Source: Poseidonibacter ostreae (GTDB taxonomy: Bacteria; Campylobacterota; Campylobacteria; Campylobacterales; Arcobacteraceae). Taken from it: 64,000 bases of DNA. The position numbers and the translations under genes are program-made. The first letter of the stretch is position 1. The number at the start of each line of letters is the position of its first letter. The notes under the pieces are model-generated. The model was not told the origin of the DNA and did no database searches. It saw only the letters and a program-made list of their open reading frames with translations. This document shows positions 52,726-61,660 of this stretch, one piece after another. The DNA lies in the NCBI RefSeq assembly GCF_009208055.1, contig NZ_WFKI01000006.1, positions 37,824-101,823 on the forward strand, given 5' to 3'.

Positions 52726-55256
52726 AGTTACATGGAAATCTAATATTTATAAATGGTTTAAATAAAACAGATGAGATTGAAAGTATCTCATCTTTAGAAG
52801 AAGAAAAAGTAAAAATCAAATTTTATAAAAATAATACTGTATATAGTTATACAAGAAGAAACGTTACGATAGAAAAAAATATATTAAATAATAAGAATGC
52901 AAGTAATGTATTGGAATATTTAAAACGACTAGCTCAGAATATTGACACTGAGAATGATTTTTTATTTAATCAATACGAAAAAATGACACAACTGAGTGAA
53001 AAGAGTGCTCTCTCTAAGTATCTAAATCAAGCTAAAATAGATTCATTTGAAAACAAATCTCCAATTATATTTCCTTTTGGTTTTAATTTGAGTCAAGAAT
53101 TTGCTATTTCAAAAGCTTTAACAAATCAAGTTAGTATAATAGAAGGGCCTCCTGGTACGGGTAAAACTCAGACTATACTTAACATAATAGCAAATGTTTC
53201 CATGCAAAATAAAACTGTTGCCATTGTTTCCAATAACAATGCAGCAACGATGAATGTCTTTGATAAACTAACAAAATATGATTTATCATTTATATCTGCT
53301 TTTTTAGGAAATAATAAAAATAAAGATGAGTTCTTTGCTAATCAAAATCTTACTTATCCACAATTTGATGAATTAAATAATAGTAATATTACGTTTGAAG
53401 ATTTAGAAAAAGAAGTTATAAAGGATACTCATTCTTTAAAAGAAATGTTATCTGCACAAAACGAAGTAGCATTATTAAAGCAAGAATTTGAAGAATTAGA
53501 ACTTGAGAAAAAATATTTTTCAGAATTCTATGAAAAGAGGGAAATCAAAGCTAAGAAATATGCAAATTTAGAAAAATTTGATTATTCTAAAATATTATCT
53601 TTATGGGCTGATTTTGAGTATCTTCAAACTAGAAATAAAAAAATATCATTTTTTTTTAAATTGAAAAATATATTTAAATATGGAATATTATCTTTTTCAT
53701 TTTATAATTATTCTATTGACACCATAATTGCATTGTTACAAAGTACATTCTACATAGTAAAAGAAAAAGCATTAAAAAAACAAATAACAATTTTAGAGAA
53801 GAAGTTACAAGAGTTTAATTTTGAAACTAACATGGATTTACATAGTAAGAAATCAATGCACTTATTTAAATCATATTTATCAAAACGATATAAATTGTCT
53901 AATAAACGAAAAAGATTTGATAAAGATATTTTATGGAAAGACTTTAAAACTTTTATTGAAGAGTATCCAATTATACTTAGTACAACTCATTCTTTGCGAA
54001 ATAGTACGGGTAAAGGTTTTCTATATGATTATTTGATAATAGATGAATCATCTCAAGTTGATATTGTTGCTGGTTCTTTAGCCTTATCATGTGCTAAAAA
54101 TGTTGTTATTGTGGGTGATTTAAAACAATTACCTCATATTGTAAGTAGTGAAACATCAGTAATAATAAATTCAATCTATAATAAATATAAGTTAAATCCA
54201 TTTTATCATTATAATAATAATCTATTATTATCTATTACAAATATTTTAAAAGATGCTCCAAAAACTTTATTGAAAGAACATTATCGTTGTCATCCAAAAA
54301 TTATAGGTTTTTGTAACAAGAAGTTTTATAATAATGAATTGATAATATTAACAAAAGCTAGGATAGAAAATGATATTCCATTAGTTTTATATAATACTGT
54401 TGTAGGAAATCATGCAAGAGGAACATATAATCAGAGACAAATCGATGTAATTACAAATGAAATTTTACCTTATATTGGCAACAATAACGTTGGAATTGTA
54501 TCTCCTTTTAGAAAACAAGTTAACGAGCTAATTAAAGAAGTTAATAAGAATTCAGGGATTGAAGTTGATACAGTACATAAATTTCAAGGACGAGAAAAAA
54601 ATACTATTATTATTACAACTGTTGTTGATGGTAAAAATGAATTTGCAGATGATTTAAACCTTCTTAATGTTGCTATTTCAAGAGCAATTGATAAGCTTTA
54701 TGTTGTATTATCAGATAATGAAGAGAATAAAAATATGAAAGATCTAATAGATTATATTAAATATAACAATTTTGATATTAAAGAAAGTAGAATATATTCT
54801 ATATTTGATTTACTTTATAAAAATTATGCTCCATATTTAAACAATTATTTAGAAAAAATGAAACATGTCTCAGCCTATAAATCAGAAAACCTAATGAATA
54901 TTGTGATTGAAAATATTTTAAAGAAGATAGAGTTTCAACACCTTCGGTTTGTATTGAATATTTCATTAAATAGAATAATTAAGGATACTAGTTTATTAAA
55001 TGAAGAAGAGTTAACTTTTGTAAAAAATCCATGGTCACATATTGATTTTATAATATATAGTACAATCACTAAACTACCTATACTAGCTATTGAAGTTGAT
55101 GGATATGCTTTTCATGAAAACAATTCAAAGCAACTAAAGAGAGATAAAATAAAAAATTGTATTTTAAGAAAAAGTAATATACCTTTAATTAGATTTCCAA
55201 CAAATGGAAGTCAAGAAGAAGAAAAATTATTTAAACTTCTAAAAGAATTAGTTTAG
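52722..55256 (+). CDS. SF1 (Upf1/Dna2-like) helicase with C-terminal DUF2726-like nuclease domain
   Basis: An 844-aa protein. Walker A is GPPGTGKT (G142-T149), a Q-type motif precedes it (FNLSQEFAISKAL), Walker B is IIDESSQ (D441, E442), followed by GDLKQLPHIV, EHYRCHP, TVHKFQGREK and VAISRAIDKLYVV, which cover all SF1A motifs. A long insert (about 200-420) separates motifs Ia and II. The last 80 residues (AIEVDGYAFH...QLKRDKIKNCILR...IRFPTNG) look like a Vsr/DUF2726 PD-(D/E)xK-type nuclease fold. Helicase-nuclease proteins of this kind are common in defence islands. It starts within the remnant upstream and precedes a NERD protein gene by 26 bases. Confidence 0.82.
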   Translation: MKLHGNLIFINGLNKTDEIESISSLEEEKVKIKFYKNNTVYSYTRRNVTIEKNILNNKNASNVLEYLKRLAQNIDTENDFLFNQYEKMTQLSEKSALSKYLNQAKIDSFENKSPIIFPFGFNLSQEFAISKALTNQVSIIEGPPGTGKTQTILNIIANVSMQNKTVAIVSNNNAATMNVFDKLTKYDLSFISAFLGNNKNKDEFFANQNLTYPQFDELNNSNITFEDLEKEVIKDTHSLKEMLSAQNEVALLKQEFEELELEKKYFSEFYEKREIKAKKYANLEKFDYSKILSLWADFEYLQTRNKKISFFFKLKNIFKYGILSFSFYNYSIDTIIALLQSTFYIVKEKALKKQITILEKKLQEFNFETNMDLHSKKSMHLFKSYLSKRYKLSNKRKRFDKDILWKDFKTFIEEYPIILSTTHSLRNSTGKGFLYDYLIIDESSQVDIVAGSLALSCAKNVVIVGDLKQLPHIVSSETSVIINSIYNKYKLNPFYHYNNNLLLSITNILKDAPKTLLKEHYRCHPKIIGFCNKKFYNNELIILTKARIENDIPLVLYNTVVGNHARGTYNQRQIDVITNEILPYIGNNNVGIVSPFRKQVNELIKEVNKNSGIEVDTVHKFQGREKNTIIITTVVDGKNEFADDLNLLNVAISRAIDKLYVVLSDNEENKNMKDLIDYIKYNNFDIKESRIYSIFDLLYKNYAPYLNNYLEKMKHVSAYKSENLMNIVIENILKKIEFQHLRFVLNISLNRIIKDTSLLNEEELTFVKNPWSHIDFIIYSTITKLPILAIEVDGYAFHENNSKQLKRDKIKNCILRKSNIPLIRFPTNGSQEEEKLFKLLKELV

Positions 55257-55282
55257 ATGAATAGAGTAAAAAGGAAACCAAA

Positions 55283-56221
55283 GTGTTATTAAAAGAGATT
55301 GATAAAAGAAAAGAAGAAGATATCAAATGCTTAAAGAAAAAGCTTGAACTTTCAGATAATGAAAAACAAAAATATATAATTAGACAAGAGTTAACAAAAT
55401 TAGAATCAGGATTAAGAGGAGAAAAAGAAACGGCTTATTTTATAGATTTTAATTTAAAGGATAGTGAAAACTATATGATACTACATGATTTAAGATTTGA
55501 ACTAGATGGACTAACTGCTCAGATTGACCACTTATTAATAAATGTAGCAGTAGGTGTCATATTGGTTGAAACAAAAAATACAAAAGCTGAAGTAACAATA
55601 AATGATGATGGAACGATGTTATACTCTTATCCTAAAGAGTCACACAATCTTCCAAATCCTTTAGCTCAATCACACAGACATGCTTTAGTATTAGAAGAAA
55701 TTTTTAAAAAATACAATATGAAAATGGATATTATGTCTTATGTTGTTTTTTTACCAGATGTTAAGATTAAAAATAAAGTTCTTCCTAAAAAGTTTTGTCG
55801 CGCAGATACATTTATTGAAGATATTAGAACTAACTTTATAAGAAGCCCTTTAAAAATTTTATCTGCTGCTACAAAAATGATAACTAATAACTTACCAAGC
55901 ACTAAAAATATAGAAAATATTGGAAAGATTCTTATAAATGAGCATAAACCTATTTTAATTGATTATGATAAAAAATACAGAATAAAAGGTGTAAGGACTA
56001 AAGAGAGTATTCTAGATATACCTAGTAAAGAAGAAAAAATTGATATTATTTCAAAGTTAAATCCAAAGAATTTAAATAAATTTAAAGATATTCAATCTTC
56101 AAAAAAATATATGGGACATGAAATGCTAAGTTTTATCTGTATAAACTGTAATACCATACAAAGAAAAGGTTTAAATACATTTACACAAAAAGAAGTTTTT
56201 TGTAAAAGTTGTGGAAATTAA
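55283..56221 (+). CDS. NERD-domain nuclease-like protein with C-terminal zinc finger
   Basis: A 312-aa protein. The NERD fold occupies residues about 42-160, with glutamate E48 (GEKE), D82 in QIDHLL and E96-x-K98 in VETKNT, the pattern of a PD-(D/E)xK nuclease core. The C-terminus has CINCNTIQRKG...FCKSCGN, a four-cysteine zinc finger that suits DNA binding. The start is GTG at 55283 with AAGGAAA upstream. It is 26 bases from the helicase gene, so the two are co-transcribed and may act together. Confidence 0.8.
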   Translation: MLLKEIDKRKEEDIKCLKKKLELSDNEKQKYIIRQELTKLESGLRGEKETAYFIDFNLKDSENYMILHDLRFELDGLTAQIDHLLINVAVGVILVETKNTKAEVTINDDGTMLYSYPKESHNLPNPLAQSHRHALVLEEIFKKYNMKMDIMSYVVFLPDVKIKNKVLPKKFCRADTFIEDIRTNFIRSPLKILSAATKMITNNLPSTKNIENIGKILINEHKPILIDYDKKYRIKGVRTKESILDIPSKEEKIDIISKLNPKNLNKFKDIQSSKKYMGHEMLSFICINCNTIQRKGLNTFTQKEVFCKSCGN

Positions 56222-56422
56222 AAAGAGATTATAGTTGAGGAAAAGTATTAACATTTTTAAAGAAAATAAAAAAGTTTTTTAAATACTTAGAAGTACATAA
56301 AGTCATATATAAAAAGCTTGACTAGTAGTTATAATCCATTTTTACTCTTTTGTCTAAAATATTATACATTATAATATTAATATTAAATAATGTCAAATAT
56401 ATTAGTCACTAAAAATTACTTT

Positions 56423-57763
56423 TTAATTTATAATTGGTTTAACATTATTAACCACAATATCAAAAACTTCATTTTTCTTTTTATTTATCCAGCCTGTTGT
56501 TTCATCATTATAGATAATTATATTTGCTGTATTTTTATCTTTAAACGGTCTCATGGCTCTTCCTATGATTTGTTGTAAACGTGCTGTATCTTCAAAAGGA
56601 GGGTAAGCTGGACTTGCACAAAATACATTTTTAATAGAAGGAATATCAGTACCTTCTCCTAGAAGTTTTGAAGTTCCTATTAATACGTAATCAGTGATTT
56701 TATTTTCAGTCAAGTCAGAAAATATTTCATTTCTTTCTTTTGCTTTTGTACTTGCATCAATATATAATACATTATATAAAGTTGATAACTCTTCTTTTAA
56801 AGTCAGTCCTAATTCAAGGGTATTTACTAAAATAACCGATTGATTAGCCTTAAACTTGTTTCTTTCAAGCTCTAGAGCTTTTTTAATATCATTTAGTATT
56901 AATAATTTTCTCTTTTTTGATTTATCAATATTTTTCTTAAGCATTCCTAGTTTTATATTAAAATCTAATGTTCGCAAGTATTCTTGTTCTATATCGATTT
57001 TATAATTTGTATTTTTAAATCTTATATTGGGTTGTACTAAAAAGCCATTTTTATATAAATCAGATATATCAACACTTGCCCTCTCTTCTCCAACTAAATC
57101 ATAAAGTCTTTGCTCATTTTTAATATTATTTCTATATGGTGTTGCAGTAAGACCGTGTTTATACATGGCTGGAATTGAAGACACAACGTCATAATAAACA
57201 CTTGCACTAGCTTTATGCATCTCATCACAAATAATCTGTGAGTATTTATCTTCTTTAACTCTTTGTAATGTTGCTTTATTGTTTAATGATTGCCATGTAG
57301 TGATTAATATAGGAGCTCCAAACTCTTTTTTTGAAGAGCTAAGTTCACCTATCATTGATGGATCAATATCTAAAATATCTTGAAATCTTTTTTTTGTTTG
57401 TTTTACTAAGTCATACTTAGGAACAATAAAAAGTGTTCTTATGTTTCTTTTTGCAATTAAATATGCAGCTATATTTGTCTTTCCAGAACCTGTAGGAGCG
57501 TAAATATAACCCGTAAGTGTAGTTCGTGTAAATTTATCAATACAAACTTGTTGAAAATCTCGTGCTTTAAAATTTTTAATATTAATCGTTTCTTGATTTT
57601 CTATAATTTTACACTTATCTCTTGCAGGAACATTTACATTCCATTTTATATCACTACAAATATTCTTAAATTTACTTAGCAATTGCAAAACTTCTCCATA
57701 AGGAAAGATTTTTTCAATAGTTCCATCTATAAGTTTAACTTGTGATCCTATTATTAATTGCAT
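56423..57763 (-). CDS. UvsW/XPB-like superfamily 2 helicase
   Basis: A 446-aa DEAD/DEAH-type helicase. Walker A is APTGSGKT (K95), motif Ia VPKYDLV, motif II DEMH (180-183), motif III LTATPYR, and motif VI QQIIGRAMRP. The N-terminal ~85 residues resemble the DNA-binding front part of UvsW/XPB-type helicases found in phages. It is the second gene of a minus-strand unit with the family B polymerase, 87 bases downstream of it. In phages such helicases support branch migration and replication restart. Its place on a bacterial chromosome is unusual. Confidence 0.85.
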   Translation of the reverse strand: MQLIIGSQVKLIDGTIEKIFPYGEVLQLLSKFKNICSDIKWNVNVPARDKCKIIENQETINIKNFKARDFQQVCIDKFTRTTLTGYIYAPTGSGKTNIAAYLIAKRNIRTLFIVPKYDLVKQTKKRFQDILDIDPSMIGELSSSKKEFGAPILITTWQSLNNKATLQRVKEDKYSQIICDEMHKASASVYYDVVSSIPAMYKHGLTATPYRNNIKNEQRLYDLVGEERASVDISDLYKNGFLVQPNIRFKNTNYKIDIEQEYLRTLDFNIKLGMLKKNIDKSKKRKLLILNDIKKALELERNKFKANQSVILVNTLELGLTLKEELSTLYNVLYIDASTKAKERNEIFSDLTENKITDYVLIGTSKLLGEGTDIPSIKNVFCASPAYPPFEDTARLQQIIGRAMRPFKDKNTANIIIYNDETTGWINKKKNEVFDIVVNNVKPIIN

Positions 57764-57850
57764 TATATCTCCTAAGAATATTTAATTTCTGTAAGAGTAT
57801 ATATAAAGATTTTCTAATATTCTAAATTGATGACAATTTGTAATGTTTTT

Positions 57851-59797
57851 TTAGAAATCAAAAAGAGATTCTTGTTTTTGATTAAATGGTTCTATGAGTT
57901 TATAAGCCTCTTTTACATAATAATCAAAGTCTAAAAACTCATAAGAAAAGTCTTCTATATTATTGCAAAGCTCTACTTTGTATCCTACGTTTATTCCTAT
58001 TACTCTTTGCTGCGAATCTTTATTTAAAGCTGGAAGAATCTTTTTTAGAGGATATCCATTTCTACTTATAAAATATCTAATAGTATTAGGTAATGGCATA
58101 TAGGATTTTTGTAGTGAGTAAATTTTTTCAAGAACTAAATCTATATTTTTTGTAGCTTTGAAGTTTAATAAAAAGTCATATTTATTTCTATGATTATATA
58201 TAAAATCTTCAATTTTAATACCTTTTATTAGATATGCTTCAACTGCTTTTTGAACAACAAGTGAAGAATGATTTTGATTCCATGCAAGATTGTATTTATA
58301 TGCACCTATTTTTTTAGCTTCACCATTTTCCTTCAAAGCTATATAATTGTTTACATCTCTAATCCAAAGCTTTTCATATATTATCTCTTCTAGTTCTAAT
58401 CCTGTAAAATCTTGCCATTTTTTTGAGATATCTTCATATCTTGACTTGTCTTTTTTAGCAATTCTAAAAGTAAGACCATCAGTATTTGCTTGAATTAAAG
58501 ATACCGTTTTTATTTGCATAAGTTTTTCAGCAAGCATACACAACATCAACTGTCCATTTATAGTAATATCCAAAGTCATCTTGAAGTCATAAAAAGGACT
58601 AAATTGATTGTTTGTATCTCCATAAGTTGAGTTTAGAGCTAGTTTTAGCATTTTGTTTTGAGAAGTACCTTTTTTATAAGAAAATCTCAAATCTCGAATC
58701 TCTTTATATATATCAACAAACTCAATTCCTAGGTGTTCAGGATAAAGATTATTTTGAATTACAATTGATGGATAATAGCTAGCCACATCAACATCTATGA
58801 TTAAAAAATCTTCATTTTTATCATAAAACTTGCTTTCAACACTTCCATGTAAACCACCAGTTCCTAGATAAAAAGTAAAATCTTTGTAGTTTAAATGTAA
58901 AGATTGAGCTTCATTTTTAGAGTTTAGTGTGCAATATGAACCGAGTTCCTCTAAGTTTTCTTTACTGATATTTGAAAAAACTTCATTCATAGAGTTTGAA
59001 TATTGCTTTTTAAGATACTTAAGTAGGCTTTGAAACTCTACTGTTTCAAAATTAATATAGTCAAAAATAATTTTGTTAAAGTCCAAAAAGTTTCTAATGG
59101 TTTGTTTGGGTTTGCCATTTAAATAACATATATCTTTTCCAAGCTTTTCTTCAAGATTACGTATAAAGTACCTTTTACCTATTTTTGTATCACTGTAATT
59201 GAGCATATTTTCATTGTATTTTAAACTTAAATCTTCTCTAAACTCTATTGCTTCCTTTGAATGCTCAAAGAATAATAAAGTAGCTTCAACATCGTGTTTA
59301 TTGTATTTAATTAGATTGCCAAACTGCTCTGTTTTTATATTTTCGCCTATTTTAAAATCCAAATCTTCAATAGAATCCATACACATATTTACTTCTAAAA
59401 CTTTTAGACTTACTCTTGTAGCTTTATAATCAAAGTTGTAAATTTTCATAAGGTCAAGTTGACTTATTTTTAAAGTATTTTTATCTTCTTTATAAATGAT
59501 ATTATTTTTTATAAGTCCATCTGCAAAAAGAAATATTTGATAAACTAGTTCTTTTAGTTCATAGTTTTTTGCATTCTTGTAAATAAATTGTAGTACTGCA
59601 TAATCAAAGTTTAGATTATTATATCCTACTAATATTTTTTCATTTTTACTTAGCCATTCAAGTGTTTTTAGAAACTTTGTTAAGTCATTTTCTCTTGTGC
59701 TTAATTCAAATACTCTTAACTCTTTACTTTTGGTATTTTGTATAACACAAGTAAATATATTGGGAAAGGTTTCCAAATCGTAGATATAATATTTCAT
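57851..59797 (-). CDS. Phage-type family B DNA polymerase
   Basis: A 648-aa polymerase with an intact proofreading domain: Exo I YDLETF (D7, E9), Exo II NLNFD (N61-D65), Exo III Y165-x3-D169. The palm has motif A DVASYYPSIV (D337), motif B KLALNSTYG (K385-G393), and motif C NTDGLTF, where the first aspartate of the usual DTD is N438. NTDG is, from memory, common in phage-type PolB proteins. It is shorter than the usual 750-900 aa. It is followed by a UvsW-like helicase gene. No phage structural genes accompany it, so it may be domesticated or a remnant. Confidence 0.82.
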   Translation of the reverse strand: MKYYIYDLETFPNIFTCVIQNTKSKELRVFELSTRENDLTKFLKTLEWLSKNEKILVGYNNLNFDYAVLQFIYKNAKNYELKELVYQIFLFADGLIKNNIIYKEDKNTLKISQLDLMKIYNFDYKATRVSLKVLEVNMCMDSIEDLDFKIGENIKTEQFGNLIKYNKHDVEATLLFFEHSKEAIEFREDLSLKYNENMLNYSDTKIGKRYFIRNLEEKLGKDICYLNGKPKQTIRNFLDFNKIIFDYINFETVEFQSLLKYLKKQYSNSMNEVFSNISKENLEELGSYCTLNSKNEAQSLHLNYKDFTFYLGTGGLHGSVESKFYDKNEDFLIIDVDVASYYPSIVIQNNLYPEHLGIEFVDIYKEIRDLRFSYKKGTSQNKMLKLALNSTYGDTNNQFSPFYDFKMTLDITINGQLMLCMLAEKLMQIKTVSLIQANTDGLTFRIAKKDKSRYEDISKKWQDFTGLELEEIIYEKLWIRDVNNYIALKENGEAKKIGAYKYNLAWNQNHSSLVVQKAVEAYLIKGIKIEDFIYNHRNKYDFLLNFKATKNIDLVLEKIYSLQKSYMPLPNTIRYFISRNGYPLKKILPALNKDSQQRVIGINVGYKVELCNNIEDFSYEFLDFDYYVKEAYKLIEPFNQKQESLFDF

Positions 59798-59897
59798 AGT
59801 CTTGAATTATATTTAATATGTACTGTAGAGTTTCTTTATAAATAGTTTAATTTAAATACTTTTAGGTAAGATTGCAGTATAAATATAAAGGCACAAA

Positions 59898-61619
59898 ATG
59901 GAAGGTATCCCTAAAACAGGAATTGAAAATAAACAAAACTCAAAATCTATAGAAACGCTGAATGATTTAGCAAAACTCGTAGATTACTCGTTTATGAATA
60001 CTCTTAATAAAGACTTACAATCAACAGCAGATGGAATAGACCACAATCCTCGACAAGTTTTTTCAGGTCATTATGTTCCTGTAAAACCAACACCAATTAA
60101 AAATCCAAAATACATTGCACATAGCAAGAACTTATTTAAAGAATTAGGCTTTGCGAATAGTTTAGTAAAATCACCTGACTTTGTTAGTATGTTTTCAGGA
60201 GATATATCAAATGTACCAGAACCTATGAGCAAAGTAGGTTGGGCGTGTGGATATGCACTTTCTATTTATGGTAATGAGTATTATCAACAATGTCCTTTTG
60301 GTACTGGAAATGGATATGGAGATGGTAGAGCAGTTTCAGTATTAGAAGCTGTAATAAATGGTAAACGTTGGGAAATGCAATTAAAAGGTGGAGGGCGAAC
60401 GCCATATTGTAGAGGTGCTGATGGAAGAGCAGTTTTAAGATCAAGTATACGTGAGTTTTTAGCACAAGAACATATGCACTCTCTTGGCGTTGCAACATCA
60501 CGCTCTTTAAGTCTGTTTACTTCAAACTCTGAAAAAGTTGATAGACCATGGTATTCACATGGTTCACATTCAAAAGATCCTGACATGATGATTTCAGAAG
60601 ATATTGCTATTTCAACACGTGTTGCACCATCATTTATTCGTGTTGGTCAAATAGAACTTTTTGCACGTCGTGCTCGAAAAAACGAACATTCAAAAGCTAT
60701 GGAAGAGCTAGAAAAGATTGTCTTACATTTAATTGAGCGTGAATATAGTGATGTTATTGATGAAAAGTTAAGTATAGAAGAAAAAGTAATATTATTAGCA
60801 AATGAGTTTCGTTCACGTCTTACAAAACTTGTAGCGAATTGGATTCGTGTAGGATTTTGTCAAGGTAACTTCAACAGTGATAACTGTGCAGCTGGTGGCT
60901 ACACATTAGATTATGGGCCTTTTGGTTTCTTGGATTTATTTGACCCTTATTATCAACCATGGAGTAGTAGTGGAGATCATTTTTCTTTTTTAAATCAACC
61001 AATAGCAGCAGAACAAAACTTTCATATGTTTTATACTGCTTTAAAAACTTTATTAAACTCAAAAGAAAAGTATTTAGATGAGTTAGAAGAAATTAGAAGT
61101 GGTTTTGCTGAAGTAATGCAAAATAAAATGGAAATGATGTGGACTTCTAAACTTGGTCTTAGTACATTTGATAAAGAGTTATTTAATGAACTTTTATTTC
61201 TTATGGTTAAAACTTCAGTTGATTATACTGTTTTCTTTCGAGAGTTATCAAATATACCAAAAGATATAAATGCACTTAAAAAAAGTTTTTATGAATCAGT
61301 GCTTGATAAAAAGATAGAAAAACGTTGGGAGAAATGGTTAATAAAATGGAAATCTCTTATTGATACTGCTAAAACAAAAGAAGATTTATCTTCACAAATG
61401 AAACTTGTAAATCCAAAATACACTTTAAGAGAGTGGTTTTTAGTGCCAGCATATTTACATGCACAAGAAGAAGATTATTCTTTAATAGAAGAACTTCAAG
61501 AAATAATGACAAATCCATATTCTGAGCAATCAGATGAGATAAACAACAAATATTATAAATTAAAGCCATTAGAACTCTTTGAAGTTGGTGGAATATCTCA
61601 TGTAAGTTGTTCCTCATAA
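59898..61619 (+). CDS. selO: Protein adenylyltransferase SelO (YdiU family)
   Basis: A pseudokinase-fold enzyme that AMPylates proteins, linked to redox stress. The 573-aa protein includes the family stretch GDGRAVSVLEA, QLKGGGRTPYCRGADGRAVLRSSIREF, GNFNSDNCAAGGYTLDYGPFGFLD. It ends ...VSCSS with a cysteine three residues from the end, the place of selenocysteine in animal SelO. It is longer than E. coli YdiU (478 aa). A TATAAA-type box precedes the ATG by about 15 bases. It is divergent from the PolB gene across 100 bases. Confidence 0.92.
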   Translation: MEGIPKTGIENKQNSKSIETLNDLAKLVDYSFMNTLNKDLQSTADGIDHNPRQVFSGHYVPVKPTPIKNPKYIAHSKNLFKELGFANSLVKSPDFVSMFSGDISNVPEPMSKVGWACGYALSIYGNEYYQQCPFGTGNGYGDGRAVSVLEAVINGKRWEMQLKGGGRTPYCRGADGRAVLRSSIREFLAQEHMHSLGVATSRSLSLFTSNSEKVDRPWYSHGSHSKDPDMMISEDIAISTRVAPSFIRVGQIELFARRARKNEHSKAMEELEKIVLHLIEREYSDVIDEKLSIEEKVILLANEFRSRLTKLVANWIRVGFCQGNFNSDNCAAGGYTLDYGPFGFLDLFDPYYQPWSSSGDHFSFLNQPIAAEQNFHMFYTALKTLLNSKEKYLDELEEIRSGFAEVMQNKMEMMWTSKLGLSTFDKELFNELLFLMVKTSVDYTVFFRELSNIPKDINALKKSFYESVLDKKIEKRWEKWLIKWKSLIDTAKTKEDLSSQMKLVNPKYTLREWFLVPAYLHAQEEDYSLIEELQEIMTNPYSEQSDEINNKYYKLKPLELFEVGGISHVSCSS

Positions 61620-61660
61620 TAAACTATAATCCAAAACAAAATTAAGTAAATAGGTAAACA

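Noticed and set aside
56319..56340. TTGACT followed by TATAAT as a sigma70 promoter
   Set aside because: The two boxes are only six bases apart and no gene follows on that strand.
56390..56578. Open frame of 62 codons on the plus strand with a hydrophobic product
   Set aside because: It lies mostly over the minus-strand helicase's C-terminus in another frame, has no convincing ribosome-binding site and its hydrophobicity comes from AT-rich codons.
59898..61619. Selenoprotein at the end of selO
   Set aside because: The third-from-last codon is for cysteine, not an in-frame TGA, so no recoding is needed.
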